Of a stretch of 64,000 nt of DNA, positions 9,798-18,830 are shown piece after piece; position 1 is the first letter of the stretch; every line of letters begins with the position of its first letter. Source of the DNA: Thalassospira sp. MCCC 1A03138. Lineage in GTDB: Bacteria > Pseudomonadota > Alphaproteobacteria > Rhodospirillales > Thalassospiraceae. The notes under the pieces are model-generated. The model saw nothing but the letters and a program-made list of their open reading frames with translations. It ran no database searches and had not been told where the DNA came from. The position numbers and the translations under genes were made by a program. The DNA lies in contig NZ_JFJY01000002.1 of the NCBI RefSeq assembly GCF_002115785.1, positions 1 through 64,000 of the forward strand. Reading direction: 5' to 3'.

Positions 9798-11072
9798 TCA
9801 ATACATCGGTTTTTCACAGTTGCCGCAGACCCACGGATAGGTCCAGTCGGCGGTCAGCTTTGCGCTTTCGGGCAGGAAGTCCGACCATGCATCGCCAACG
9901 ACGGTGCCTTCGGTTTCCCAAACGATGTCAAACTGGCCATCGTCCTGCACTTCCCCGATCAGAACCGGCTTGGACAGGTGATGGTTGGTGTTCATGACAG
10001 CGGTACCGCCGGTCAGGTTTGCAACTTTCTGGCCATACATGGCCTGACGGACGGCATCAACATCGGTGGTACCAGCCTGTTCAACAGCCTGTTTCCACAT
10101 GTTAAAGCCGATATAGGTTGCTTCCATCGGATCGTTGGTTACGCGTTTCTCGTCACCGATAAAGGCATGCCATTTTTCGATGAAGGCCGAGTTCGCATCG
10201 GACTCAACCGACTGGAAGTAGTTCCAAGCAGCCAGATGACCAACCAGCGGCGCGGTATCGATACCAGCCAGTTCTTCTTCACCGACCGAGAAGGCAACAA
10301 CCGGAATGTCTTCGGCTTTGATGCCCTGGTTGGCGAGTTCCTTGTAGAACGGCACGTTGGCATCACCATTAATGGTAGAAACCACGGCGGTTTTCTTGCC
10401 GGTGGATGCAAATGCCTTCACATCGGCAACAATAGACTGCCAATCGGAATGACCGAACGGGGTATAATTCTCCATGATGTCTTCATCGGAGATACCCTTG
10501 CCATTCAGATAGGAACGCAGGATTTTGTTGGTCGTGCGCGGATAGACATAGTCCGTTCCCAGAAGAACGATACGCTCGGCACCGCCGCCATCTTCGCTCA
10601 TCAGGTAGTCAACAGCCGGGATTGCCTGCTGGTTCGGCGCGGCACCGGTATAGAACACGTTGCGCGAGCTTTCCTCGCCTTCATACTGAACCGGATAGAA
10701 CAGCATGCTGTTCAGTTCTTCGAAGACCGGCAGTACCGACTTGCGCGAGACCGAGGTCCAGCAGCCGAACACGACATCGACCTTGTCTTTTTCAATCAGC
10801 TCACGTGCTTTTTCGGCAAAAAGCGGCCAATCCGAAGCCGGATCGACAACAACTGCCTCAACCTGTTTCCCCAACAGGCCGCCATTTTTATTCAGATCAT
10901 CCACCAGCATCAGGACCGTATCCTTCAGCGTGGTTTCCGAAATAGCCATCGTCCCAGAGAGAGAGTGCAGAACGCCGACTTTAATCGTATCAGCGGCCTG
11001 GGCATTTGACATGGTCATTGCCGACCAAGCCAAGGCCCCAGCGCCCATAAGCGCCTGAAGCTTCTTATTCAT
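9798..11072 (-). CDS. urtA: Urea ABC transporter substrate-binding protein UrtA
   Basis: UrtA is the periplasmic urea receptor of the ABC importer (424 residues, type I periplasmic-binding fold, close to the amide-binding FmdD family). A Sec signal peptide occupies residues 1-26, ending AQA. Typical segments are TIKVGVLHSLSGTMAISE (about 29-46) and VFGCWTSVSRKSVLPVFE (about 100-117). GGAGG lies eight bases upstream of the ATG. It is the first gene of the urt operon and sits about 30 bases downstream of a sigma-54-type promoter. Confidence 0.97.
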   Translation of the reverse strand: MNKKLQALMGAGALAWSAMTMSNAQAADTIKVGVLHSLSGTMAISETTLKDTVLMLVDDLNKNGGLLGKQVEAVVVDPASDWPLFAEKARELIEKDKVDVVFGCWTSVSRKSVLPVFEELNSMLFYPVQYEGEESSRNVFYTGAAPNQQAIPAVDYLMSEDGGGAERIVLLGTDYVYPRTTNKILRSYLNGKGISDEDIMENYTPFGHSDWQSIVADVKAFASTGKKTAVVSTINGDANVPFYKELANQGIKAEDIPVVAFSVGEEELAGIDTAPLVGHLAAWNYFQSVESDANSAFIEKWHAFIGDEKRVTNDPMEATYIGFNMWKQAVEQAGTTDVDAVRQAMYGQKVANLTGGTAVMNTNHHLSKPVLIGEVQDDGQFDIVWETEGTVVGDAWSDFLPESAKLTADWTYPWVCGNCEKPMY

Positions 11073-11097
11073 TCTATTGCCTCCACTGCGAGTTTAT

Positions 11098-11114
11098 TGC
11101 ACCGCAGTGGTGCT
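11098..11114. promoter_or_regulatory. NtrC-like palindrome overlapping predicted urtA start site
   Basis: TGCACCGCAGTGGTGCT keeps both arms of the enteric NtrC site (TGCACC-N5-GGTGCA) except the last base. It abuts the -12 box of the predicted sigma-54 promoter on its downstream side, covering the expected transcription start. This is an unusual position for an activator site. A weaker partial match, TGCACCACAATG, lies at 11346-11357. Confidence 0.6.
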
Positions 11115-11130
11115 TGCTAAAATCGTGCCA
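11115..11130 (-). promoter_or_regulatory. Sigma-54-type promoter of urtA
   Basis: Read on the minus strand the sequence is TGGCACGATTTTAGCA. It matches the -24/-12 consensus TGGCACGNNNNTTGCW at every fixed position except one (A for the second T of the -12 box). GG and GC have the required spacing. The start site would fall near 11103, about 30 bases before the urtA ATG. RpoN/NtrC control of urea uptake is well known in proteobacteria. Confidence 0.8.
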
Positions 11131-11426
11131 GATTCCGAATATTATGCTGCAGCGCCAGAAATCGCGGTGACTCAACGCAATATCCAACTATTTAACAGGC
11201 AGAAAATGGAAAATATTTGCGCTACACGCGATTTCAATGATCACTTTTCGATCATTAATTAAAATTTGATTATTTTTTAATCACGTTGACCTACACCCTC
11301 ACAGCCCTTATCTGAGGGGCGGAAGTTTCGCCTTTCTGCGGTTATTGCACCACAATGCCCATAGGCCGAAGCATCCCGCCCCACCGGTTCGCCGGCGGTG
11401 TTGCTTATATGCAGTAAACGGGTCAA

Positions 11427-12380
11427 TCATTGTGCCGCAATGGCAGGCAGATCGGTTGAAATGTCGCCGATCACCGATCTGATCCGATTACGCAGCCAGA
11501 CCAGTCCGACATCCTTATCCGCCCAGATCGGCCAGTTCATGGTCACTGGCGGAAAATTCAGCGGAATGGGCATCTCACAGAACACCAAACCAAATAACGG
11601 CGCATATTGTACTGCGATCCGGCGCGGCACGGTCGCGACAATCGGGGCATTCCGGGCCGAGGCAAGCAACGGCATGAAATCCGGCGCAGCCAGAACGACA
11701 TCAAGATCAATGCCAATCGCCTGCAAAGCATCACCAACGCAGCCTTCGACATTTCCCGTCTGGGACAGAACCGCGTGGCGCGCGCCCAGATATGTCTCTC
11801 GAGATAACGGCAGTGTCAGTTTGCAAATATCGGGATTAAAGCAACAGGCCACACTGGATTCAAACAGCACTTCGCCGATCTGGCGGGATTCCTTACATCC
11901 GATTGCCAGATCGATTTCCCCGGCATTTAGCATCAGATCGACCGTCTCGACAGTAATCGAACGACTCACCAGACGCACACCGGGTGCGGTTGATTGCAAA
12001 TGGTGCACCAATGCCGGTAACAGAACCATTTCCATTTCGCCGGTGATACCGATCCGGAAAATGCGATCTGCCGTGTCCGGATCGAAACTGTCAGTCGCCT
12101 GAAGAGCACTTTGTGCCTGTGTCAATGCGGCCCGAACCGGCCCGGCCAATGCACGTGCCTTTGCGGTTGGCTGCATTTTCTGTCCGACACGGACAAAAAG
12201 ATCATCCTGCAACAGTATGCGGAGCGTTGATAAATTGTGGCTCATGGCGGACTGCCCAATCCGCAACTTTTCCGCAGATTTTGTGACACTTAGCTCTTGC
12301 ATCATTGCGTCAAATGCAATCATGAGATTGAGGTCAAATGACCTTAAATTGAAATGATCAATAGTATCCATGACCCGCAT
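11427..12380 (-). CDS. LysR-family transcriptional regulator
   Basis: This is a 317-residue LysR-type regulator. The N-terminal winged helix-turn-helix covers about residues 10-72 (RSFDLNLMIAFDAMMQELSV, QSAMSHNLSTLRILLQDDLF). The effector-binding domain follows from about 95, with FRIGITGEMEMVLLPALV opening it. It is divergent from the exported hydrolase gene at 12476 with a 95-base gap, the usual arrangement for a LysR protein and its target. An ATG at 12371 is an alternative start. The effector cannot be deduced. Confidence 0.9.
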   Translation of the reverse strand: MRVMDTIDHFNLRSFDLNLMIAFDAMMQELSVTKSAEKLRIGQSAMSHNLSTLRILLQDDLFVRVGQKMQPTAKARALAGPVRAALTQAQSALQATDSFDPDTADRIFRIGITGEMEMVLLPALVHHLQSTAPGVRLVSRSITVETVDLMLNAGEIDLAIGCKESRQIGEVLFESSVACCFNPDICKLTLPLSRETYLGARHAVLSQTGNVEGCVGDALQAIGIDLDVVLAAPDFMPLLASARNAPIVATVPRRIAVQYAPLFGLVFCEMPIPLNFPPVTMNWPIWADKDVGLVWLRNRIRSVIGDISTDLPAIAAQ

Positions 12381-12475
12381 CGATTTGATTACTGACTGAT
12401 TGGAATATAGCCTTTCCCTATCGCGTTACAAGCCGCCGGTTAAATCCCGGCATTTGATTGAGGGAGAATATTCTG

Positions 12476-13459
12476 ATGCTGTCACGCAGAGACATGCTTA
12501 AAGGTTCGCTTGCTGCCGCTGCCATCGGGGCGACGGCCAGCACCGTTTTTGTACCGTTGCGCGCTAGCGCAAAGGCACCACTGGTCGGTACTCAGGCCCC
12601 CGGATATTACCGCCTGATGGTGGGCGACGTAGAAGTTACCGCACTTTCGGATGGCACCGGGCAGTTTCCGCTTGCCGATCTGTACCTGAATACCAGCCCC
12701 GAACACGCACGCACGGCCCTTGCAAATGCTTTCCAGGGCACGCCGACAACGACATCCGTGAACGCCTATCTTATGAACTTCGGCGATCGTCTTGTGCTGC
12801 TGGATGCCGGGACCAGCGACCTGTTGGGACCGGCCCTTGGCAAATTACCGGCCAATATCATCGCGTCGGGCTATCACCCCGATCAAATCGATGATGTGGT
12901 GATTACCCACATTCATACCGACCACACTGGCGGACTGACGTTTAACGGCAAGAAAGTCTTTCCCAACGCCACGGTGCATGTACAGAAACTTGATGCCGAA
13001 TACTGGCTAAGCACGGAAAATCGCAACAAGGCCCCGGAAAGTGCCAAGCAATATTTTGATCAGGCCGTCTTATCGACAAAGCTTTATAGCGAAAGTGGTA
13101 CGCTTTCGACTTACGAGGTCAATGCATCACCCGTTCCAGGTCTGATCAATTCAACGCATCGTCCGGGTCATACACCGGGCCACAGTGCACTTTGGTTTGA
13201 AAGCAAAGGTGAAAAGTTCGTTTATTGGGGCGACATCACCCATGGCGATGTCATCCAGTTTGACGAACCGGGCGTCTCGATTGCGTTTGATGTCGATCCA
13301 GATCAGGCCATAACCACCCGCGAGGCTGCCTTTGCCGAAGCCGTATCAGAAAAATATCTGGTTGCCGGGTGCCATATCGCCTTCCCGGGTATTGGGCATG
13401 TCATCGAAGACAGCACGATGTTTGACTGGGTGCCGATGAACTATCGCGCTGACGTCTGA
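12476..13459 (+). CDS. Tat-exported metallo-beta-lactamase-fold hydrolase
   Basis: This is a 327-residue MBL-fold protein. The N-terminus MLSRRDMLKGSLAAAAIGAT has a twin-arginine motif (SRRDMLK) and a hydrophobic core, predicting periplasmic export. The zinc-binding motif THIHTDHTGG lies near residues 144-153. Further metal ligands are expected at STHRPGHTPGHS (about 230) and at the late GCHIAFPGIGH (about 301). The overall layout resembles the lactonase/quorum-quenching-like branch rather than antibiotic beta-lactamases, but the substrate is unknown. I chose the ATG at 12476 because AGGGAG sits nine bases upstream; a TTG 18 bases earlier would include that site. Confidence 0.88.
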   Translation: MLSRRDMLKGSLAAAAIGATASTVFVPLRASAKAPLVGTQAPGYYRLMVGDVEVTALSDGTGQFPLADLYLNTSPEHARTALANAFQGTPTTTSVNAYLMNFGDRLVLLDAGTSDLLGPALGKLPANIIASGYHPDQIDDVVITHIHTDHTGGLTFNGKKVFPNATVHVQKLDAEYWLSTENRNKAPESAKQYFDQAVLSTKLYSESGTLSTYEVNASPVPGLINSTHRPGHTPGHSALWFESKGEKFVYWGDITHGDVIQFDEPGVSIAFDVDPDQAITTREAAFAEAVSEKYLVAGCHIAFPGIGHVIEDSTMFDWVPMNYRADV

Positions 13460-13498
13460 TCCAACTTCCCCAACCCGCGCTTAAGACGCCAGACGAAA

Positions 13499-13531
13499 AA
13501 AGGGCGACCTGCGTCACGCAGGCCGCCCTTT
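13499..13531. terminator. Bidirectional terminator between convergent genes
   Basis: This is a long hairpin with stem halves AAAGGGCG-A-CCTGCG and CGCAGG-C-CGCCCTTT around a TCA loop. A-rich sequence lies on the left and T-rich on the right, so it can stop transcription from both the hydrolase gene and puuD. Confidence 0.85.
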
Positions 13532-13555
13532 GATTTCCTTTTTCGACAAAACCAG

Positions 13556-14752
13556 CTATTCCGGCATCCCGGCACGGATCCACTGCCCCAGCTGTACCCG
13601 TTCCTCGTCCGTCATTTCGGTCATGTTGCCAAGCGGCATGGCACGCCCGATAACGGACTGGGCCAGAACACGCTGCGCATTGGCTTTGACTTGCGCGATG
13701 TCATCAAACATTACGCCCATCGGCGCCTCGTCAAAGCCTTCATCGGTCGGGTTGGCAGAATGACAGGCCGTGCAGCGGGTCTGAACAATCGCCAGCGCAT
13801 GATCGCCGGTGATGATTTCCTGATCGGCCAGCTTGGCGGCATCGGGATCATAGGATGCAAACATCGCCAAGATCGCCATGCCCACCGCAGCCGATGGCAG
13901 TTGCCATGCAATCGCCTTACCGCGGCCCCCGGCATTACGCGTGTTGAAGAAATGGCGCACCAACCCGCCAATGATCAGGATCAGGCCGACAATCAGCCAC
14001 GACTGATCATGGGAAAACAGCATCGAATAATGGTTGCTGATCATCATCAGCAAGACCGGAAGAGTCAGATAGTTGTTATGCGTGGATCGCTGCTTGGCCT
14101 GCAATCCCAATGCCGGATCGGGTTTTTCGCCCGCCATCAGGCTAGCGACGACCTTTTTCTGGTTGGGAATGATGATGCGAAACACGTTGGCGGCCATGAT
14201 CGTGCCAATCATCGCACCGACATGAATAAACGCCCCGCGACCGCTGAAGACATGGGTAAACAGATAACTCGCTGCCATGATCAGGATGAACAATGCAAAC
14301 GCAAGCTTGCCGGTACTTTTACCAATCGCACTTTTGCAGATGATGTCATAGATCACCCAACCGGCAAACAGGCTGGCAAGCCCGATCAGGATCGCATCCC
14401 ATTTGCCAAGCGGCATGACATTCGGGTCGATCAGATAGCTTTCGGCACTCCAGTAATACATTGTCACCAGAAGCGCAAAACCGGTCAGCCAAGTGAAATA
14501 AGCCTCATACTTGAACCAGTGCAGTTCTGGCGGCATGGATTTCGGCGCAACCATCCATTTATTGACATGGTAAAACCCGCCGCCATGGACCATCCAAGCT
14601 TCGCCATAAACGCCTTCATCCATGCCCGGACGTTTGCGCAAGCTCAGATCCAGCCAGACGAAGTAAAAGGATGAACCGATCCACGCGATACCGGTAATCA
14701 AATGCGCCCAGCGCAGGATCAGATTGATCCAGTCCTGAAACAGAATATCCAC
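13556..14752 (-). CDS. puuD: Urate hydroxylase PuuD (membrane urate oxidase with cytochrome c domain)
   Basis: PuuD oxidises urate to 5-hydroxyisourate and passes electrons to the respiratory chain instead of making peroxide. The 398-residue protein has an N-terminal DUF989-type membrane domain of about eight hydrophobic segments (residues 1-300, opening with the family-typical WINLILRWAHLITGIAWIGSS). A C-terminal cytochrome c domain has its haem motif CTACH near residue 324 and a distal Met candidate in GRAMPLGNMTEMT. Translation starts at the GTG at 14752, with GGAGG nine bases upstream. The longer frame from 14824 adds an Arg-rich non-membrane stretch. It supplies the urate step missing from the xdh/uraH cluster. 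Confidence 0.93.
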   Translation of the reverse strand: MDILFQDWINLILRWAHLITGIAWIGSSFYFVWLDLSLRKRPGMDEGVYGEAWMVHGGGFYHVNKWMVAPKSMPPELHWFKYEAYFTWLTGFALLVTMYYWSAESYLIDPNVMPLGKWDAILIGLASLFAGWVIYDIICKSAIGKSTGKLAFALFILIMAASYLFTHVFSGRGAFIHVGAMIGTIMAANVFRIIIPNQKKVVASLMAGEKPDPALGLQAKQRSTHNNYLTLPVLLMMISNHYSMLFSHDQSWLIVGLILIIGGLVRHFFNTRNAGGRGKAIAWQLPSAAVGMAILAMFASYDPDAAKLADQEIITGDHALAIVQTRCTACHSANPTDEGFDEAPMGVMFDDIAQVKANAQRVLAQSVIGRAMPLGNMTEMTDEERVQLGQWIRAGMPE

Positions 14753-15002
14753 CCGTTGAAACCTCCGTCTTGCAGGGCATCTCTCATACTGCCCTGCTGT
14801 CCCCTTGCCGGTTATGCGACACATCTGACCACATTGATCCGGAATTATTCCAATCAGAGTCCTAACATAGCATATCCGGGTGCTCTATTATTAAGGGCAG
14901 ATGCATAATCGAAATGACTTTCAAGTTATTTTTTAAAATGGCACAGTGCTTTGAAATTCGAAAAAGCAAAAACAAGAACGCCATATCAGGAGCACCCGCA
15001 CC

Positions 15003-15917
15003 ATGTCCGACTTTGAGGACATCCAGATTTTTGTCCGCGTAGCCGAACTTGGAAACCTGTCTGCCGCCGGGCGCGAGCTGCGCCATTCGGCGGCGGTTGT
15101 TTCAAACCGGATTGCACGCCTTGAAGAACGGCTAGGTGTACGGCTTTTGAACCGCACCACACGCCGGGTCAATCTGACGACCGAGGGCGATGTTTATTAC
15201 CGACACTGCCTGCGAATTCTCGCTGAAATGCAGGAAGCCGAAAACGCCATCGCCAACCAGAAAAACACCACGCGCGGCCCAGTAACGCTGACCTGCCCGA
15301 TTGCGTTTGGCAATAAATATGTCGCACCGATCATCCCGAAATTTGTTGAGAAGAACCCCGATGTGCAGATCAGGCTGCACCTTTCCGACCGGTTGCTTGA
15401 CCTGCTTCAGGACAAGGTCGATCTTGCCATTCGCATTGCCGAGTTAAAGGAAAGCTCGCTGATCGTGCGCAAGCTTGCGGCCAACAAACGCACGCTGGTG
15501 GCAAGCCCAGCCTATCTGAAACGACATGGCATTCCCAAGGCGCCGGGCGACTTGTTGCATCATAACTGCCTGTTGCTGCGATTTCCGGGATCACGTCAAT
15601 ATCAATGGACCCTGCTCGGCTCACAGGAAGAAGGCCCGGTGACCCTGTCGGTTTCGGGATCCATGGATTCAGACAATGGTGAAGTGCTGACCCGCTGGTG
15701 CCTTGACGGGCATGGCATCGCCCTTAAATCCTACTGGGAAGTCGGCGAATATATCCGCAACGGCCAGCTTCAGGTGGTTCTGCCCGATTACACGCCGCCA
15801 GCCCATGCGGTTTACGCGCTTTATCCCGAAAACCGTTACCTGCCAACACGTGTGCGGGCCTTTGTCGATTTTCTGGTAAGCGAGTTTGGCGGGACACCGC
15901 CATGGGACAAGAGCTAA
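15003..15917 (+). CDS. LysR-family transcriptional regulator (divergent from puuD)
   Basis: This is a 304-residue LysR regulator of the CrgA/DhmR-like branch. The helix-turn-helix covers about residues 1-60 (DFEDIQIFVRVAELGNLSAA, AVVSNRIARLEERLGVRLLN, then RTTRRVNLTTEG). The substrate-binding domain begins near 90 (GPVTLTCPIAFG). AGGAG lies ten bases upstream of the ATG. It is divergent from puuD across a 250-base gap, so it is a candidate regulator of urate oxidation. That is inferred from position only. Confidence 0.9.
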   Translation: MSDFEDIQIFVRVAELGNLSAAGRELRHSAAVVSNRIARLEERLGVRLLNRTTRRVNLTTEGDVYYRHCLRILAEMQEAENAIANQKNTTRGPVTLTCPIAFGNKYVAPIIPKFVEKNPDVQIRLHLSDRLLDLLQDKVDLAIRIAELKESSLIVRKLAANKRTLVASPAYLKRHGIPKAPGDLLHHNCLLLRFPGSRQYQWTLLGSQEEGPVTLSVSGSMDSDNGEVLTRWCLDGHGIALKSYWEVGEYIRNGQLQVVLPDYTPPAHAVYALYPENRYLPTRVRAFVDFLVSEFGGTPPWDKS

Positions 15918-15935
15918 TACAAATCCGTATATCCA

Positions 15936-15966
15936 CAAAACGCCCCAATAGATGCAAGGCGTTTTG
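15936..15966. terminator. Hairpin between convergent LysR and deacetylase genes
   Basis: CAAAACGCC and GGCGTTTTG pair across a 13-base loop. An outer weaker inverted repeat (TAATACAAA near 15915 and TTTGTATTA near 15976) flanks it and could extend the structure. The site lies between two converging genes, so a two-way terminator is likely. Confidence 0.65.
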
Positions 15967-15981
15967 CGGCTCTTGTTTGTA

Positions 15982-17019
15982 TTACTTTTTGATTTCCGAC
16001 AGATACCCACCCAGAACAGCCGCGACATTAAACCCGATGACGTCATGGGCATAACCACCTTCCATGACAAAGACGGTTTTCAATCCCAATCGCCCGATCA
16101 TTTGTCCGATCCGTTTGAAATCATCGGTTTGCAGTCTGAAATCGCACAGCGTTTCCGCTTCGTGAGCGTCAACGCCAAGGGCGATCACCAGGGCTTCGGG
16201 CTGCCATGTGATGATTTTCTGAATGGCCTTTGAAAAACCTTGTGACCACGGCCCAAAATCCGATCCGCCGGGAAGCACGATATTCAGGTTCGCCCCGTGC
16301 CCGTCCAGACGACCGGTTTCGTTTTCATAGCCCATGAAGAACGGAAACTGGTGTTTCGGGTCGGCATGGATCGAGACAGTCAGAACATCACCACGGTCAT
16401 AGAAAATATCCTGCGTTCCGTTGCCATGATGGTAATCGATATCAAGTATCGCAACCTTTCTAGCACCCTTGGCAATCATCTGCTGGGCAGCAATGGCCGA
16501 GTTATTGAGGAAGCAATATCCGCCATAACGATTGGCATGCGCATGATGTCCCGGCGGGCGGGTCAGGGCAAAGGATGCCTCGCCATCGTTCCAGACAGCA
16601 TCGGCCGCCGATACCACGGTTTGCGCGCCCCAATAGGCCGCCTTCCACGTTCCCTTGGTAATCGGGGTGTCGGACGAAATGGCATATTGTCCAAGACGCG
16701 CGCTGATATGGGCGGGTTTGCCGCCTGAAAATCCGGCTGTTGGCCAGACATAGGGAAAAGCGTCGTGGTCGTTGCCCGCCGCATTCCAGTCCGCCCATGC
16801 GTTTTCAAGAAAGGCCAGATAATCCGCATCATGAATTGAGGCAATCGGTGCCATGCCGTGATCGGCCGGATCAACAAGTTGCGCCTGCACCGAGTGGGCC
16901 ACCGCATCACGGATAATTGCCATACGGCGGGAATTTTCAAAGCATGGAATCAAACGCCCATGGTGCATTTCACCATTCCCGTCATGGGCATCGTGGCGGG
17001 AATTAAAAAACACACGCAT
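15982..17019 (-). CDS. Histone deacetylase / acetylpolyamine amidohydrolase family protein
   Basis: This is a 345-residue arginase-deacetylase-fold enzyme. Bacterial members mostly remove acetyl groups from polyamines or other small amides with a catalytic zinc. Visible active-site parts are the His-His pair in RPPGHHAHANRYGGYCF (about 149-165), the Asp/His zinc ligands in LDIDYHHGNGTQD (about 187-199), the Asp in ALGVDAHEAE (about 280) and the Tyr in MEGGYAHDV (about 322). The N-terminus MRVFFNSRHDAHD resembles acetylpolyamine amidohydrolases. The start at 17019 is preceded by AAGGAAG; a frame to 17040 has no such site. Confidence 0.88.
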   Translation of the reverse strand: MRVFFNSRHDAHDGNGEMHHGRLIPCFENSRRMAIIRDAVAHSVQAQLVDPADHGMAPIASIHDADYLAFLENAWADWNAAGNDHDAFPYVWPTAGFSGGKPAHISARLGQYAISSDTPITKGTWKAAYWGAQTVVSAADAVWNDGEASFALTRPPGHHAHANRYGGYCFLNNSAIAAQQMIAKGARKVAILDIDYHHGNGTQDIFYDRGDVLTVSIHADPKHQFPFFMGYENETGRLDGHGANLNIVLPGGSDFGPWSQGFSKAIQKIITWQPEALVIALGVDAHEAETLCDFRLQTDDFKRIGQMIGRLGLKTVFVMEGGYAHDVIGFNVAAVLGGYLSEIKK

Positions 17020-17094
17020 GACTGACTTCCTTTCCGGCAAAGGCGATAAGGGGCATCTATCCCCTTATCGTAGCAGAAAGTTCTTAACAGGTAG

Positions 17095-18270
17095 CTATTT
17101 GCGCGCGGTGCTGTAAAGCAGTTCGGCGATGGTATCGAGGAACCCGCCCAGCTGCTTGCGCAGATTTTCAGACTCCCGCGCCAGTTTGCCCGCCATATCG
17201 CGGGTGGTATCGGCAGCCTCGCCAGTCTGACCGGCCATTTCCGAAACCACCGTGATATTGTCGGTCACTTCCTGTGCGCCGCTGGACGCCTGTTCGACAT
17301 TGCGGGTGATGTTTGATGACAATGCCGTCTGGGTTTCAACATTATTAGAAATCAGATCCGAACGGATGGCCAGATCATCAATGACAGATGCAATCTCGCG
17401 GATCGAATTGACAGAAGCTCCGATCGCATTCTGGATGTCCTGTACTTTTTCCTCGATCGATTCCGTTGCCTTGCTGGTCTGATTGGCAAGGCCCTTGACC
17501 TCATTTGCAACCACGGCAAATCCCTTGCCCGCCTCGCCTGCACGGGCGGCCTCAATGGTCGCGTTCAGAGCCAGAAGGTTGGTCTGTGCCGCGATATCGC
17601 GGATAAAGCTGACGACTTCGACAATTTCGCCTGCAGCTGCTTCGAGCTGGCCGATACGCCCATCCGTTTCCCGTGCCAGGCCATTTGCACGATTGGCAAT
17701 TTCTACCGATTCACGGGCCTGATCGGCAACAGTGCGGATCGACTGATTGAGTTCTTCGGATGCCTCGGACACGCCAGCGACATTGGCCGCCGTTTGACGG
17801 GCCGCGGCGGCAACGTTTGTCGAACGCGAACTGGTTTCATGCGCAATACGATTGGCGTCACCCGATGCGCTTGAAAGCGCGCCCGCGGCCTCGGCAATCT
17901 GATCAACGGCTTCGAATGAACCACTTTTGAATTCTTCAACGATGGTATTGAAACCGGTCAGTTTTTGCTCAATCGACGCGGTCGCCGCATTGATTTTCTG
18001 TGCCGAAGTCAGATAGGCCCCGACAAGCCCGGTTTCGACAATCCGACGATAATACCGGTTTTCAGAAACAGCCCCCATCGATGCCGCACTTTCCCGCAGG
18101 AAGGCGTCATTGCGGTCGATCAGTCTGTTGATCGCGATGAAAAGTTCGCGCATGTCGGGATGACTGTCGACATTGGTAATGCGCGCTTCGTAATCCCCTT
18201 CGGCCGCGGCCAGAACAACGTTCAGTGCCTTTTTGATCCCCGATTTGCTAGAACCACCAAATAGCGACAT
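17095..18270 (-). CDS. Soluble methyl-accepting chemotaxis transducer
   Basis: This is a 391-residue cytoplasmic chemoreceptor. No membrane segment or signal is seen. The first 90 residues are a short helical region resembling the linker after a PAS domain, and the rest is coiled-coil signalling domain. The hairpin tip motif lies in [20 protein letters not shown] (about 231-250), followed by [15 protein letters not shown]. Such transducers bind CheA/CheW. The start at 18270 has GAGG seven bases upstream. The PAS protein gene ends 26 bases before it on the same strand, so the two probably work as a split Aer-like sensor. Confidence 0.9.
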   Translation of the reverse strand: MSLFGGSSKSGIKKALNVVLAAAEGDYEARITNVDSHPDMRELFIAINRLIDRNDAFLRESAASMGAVSENRYYRRIVETGLVGAYLTSAQKINAATASIEQKLTGFNTIVEEFKSGSFEAVDQIAEAAGALSSASGDANRIAHETSSRSTNVAAAARQTAANVAGVSEASEELNQSIRTVADQARESVEIANRANGLARETDGRIGQLEAAAGEIVEVVSFIRDIAAQTNLLALNATIEAARAGEAGKGFAVVANEVKGLANQTSKATESIEEKVQDIQNAIGASVNSIREIASVIDDLAIRSDLISNNVETQTALSSNITRNVEQASSGAQEVTDNITVVSEMAGQTGEAADTTRDMAGKLARESENLRKQLGGFLDTIAELLYSTARK

Positions 18271-18296
18271 TTTGAAACCTCGAATTAGCAAACAGC

Positions 18297-18830
18297 CTAA
18301 AGGCTTTGAATGAATTTGTCGTATGCCAGACCGGCATCTGAAAGCTTTTGCGCCAGAGCTTTTTCCGCGGCGATCATGCCGTCCTTGCGGTTGGCGGTGC
18401 TTTCTTCGATCTGGCGGAGTTCCGCATAAAGCGGGATGATCGTGTCTTTAAGAACCTTTGGATCCGCCACCCGACGGTTCGAGTGGTAGGCGATGATTTT
18501 GCCATTCGCGTCAAGACTGGGCGTAATATGGGCGTACACCCAGTAATGATCGCCGTTCTTTGACATGTTGACGACATAGGCGAAAATCTCGTGACCGGCG
18601 GCGATTTCATCCCACAACAATTTGAAAACACAGCGCGGCATATCTGGATGACGAATAAGCGAATGAGGCTGCCCGAGAACTTCCTTTTCATGGTAGTCAG
18701 ATAGACGCAGGAAAACCTCGTTAGCATATGTAATCCGGCCTTTAAGATCAGTTTTGCTGACGATCAGTTCTTCCGGCTCGAAATGACGTTCCTTGCCCGT
18801 TGGTTTGGCCCTGACTGGCGTTTGGCTCAC
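18297..18830 (-). CDS. Aer-type PAS domain protein
   Basis: This is a 177-residue protein with one PAS domain (about 15-130). Its sequence pattern matches the N-terminal sensor of the Aer aerotaxis receptor: [20 protein letters not shown], the [20 protein letters not shown] helix, and [19 protein letters not shown]. Aer binds FAD through this domain. A short helical tail (about 135-177) replaces the membrane and HAMP parts of Aer. Translation starts at GTG (18830) preceded by GGAAAG. It is co-directional with the transducer gene that follows. Confidence 0.88.
   Translation of the reverse strand: MSQTPVRAKPTGKERHFEPEELIVSKTDLKGRITYANEVFLRLSDYHEKEVLGQPHSLIRHPDMPRCVFKLLWDEIAAGHEIFAYVVNMSKNGDHYWVYAHITPSLDANGKIIAYHSNRRVADPKVLKDTIIPLYAELRQIEESTANRKDGMIAAEKALAQKLSDAGLAYDKFIQSL

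Larger units (their letters stand above)
11073..11426. other. Intergenic region upstream of urtA
   Basis: This 354-base non-coding stretch lies between the end of a LysR gene and urtA. It holds the urtA ribosome site, the NtrC-like palindrome, the sigma-54-type promoter and a second partial NtrC-like half-site at 11346-11357. The middle (about 11180-11290) is AT-rich with runs such as ATTAATTAAAATTTGATT and would bend readily, as expected between an enhancer and a sigma-54 promoter. No convincing gene is seen. Confidence 0.6.

Noticed and set aside
14939..14954. TGGCAC upstream of the LysR gene at 15003 as a sigma-54 promoter
   Set aside because: The -24 half is perfect, but the -12 position reads TTTGA, without the required GC at the correct spacing.
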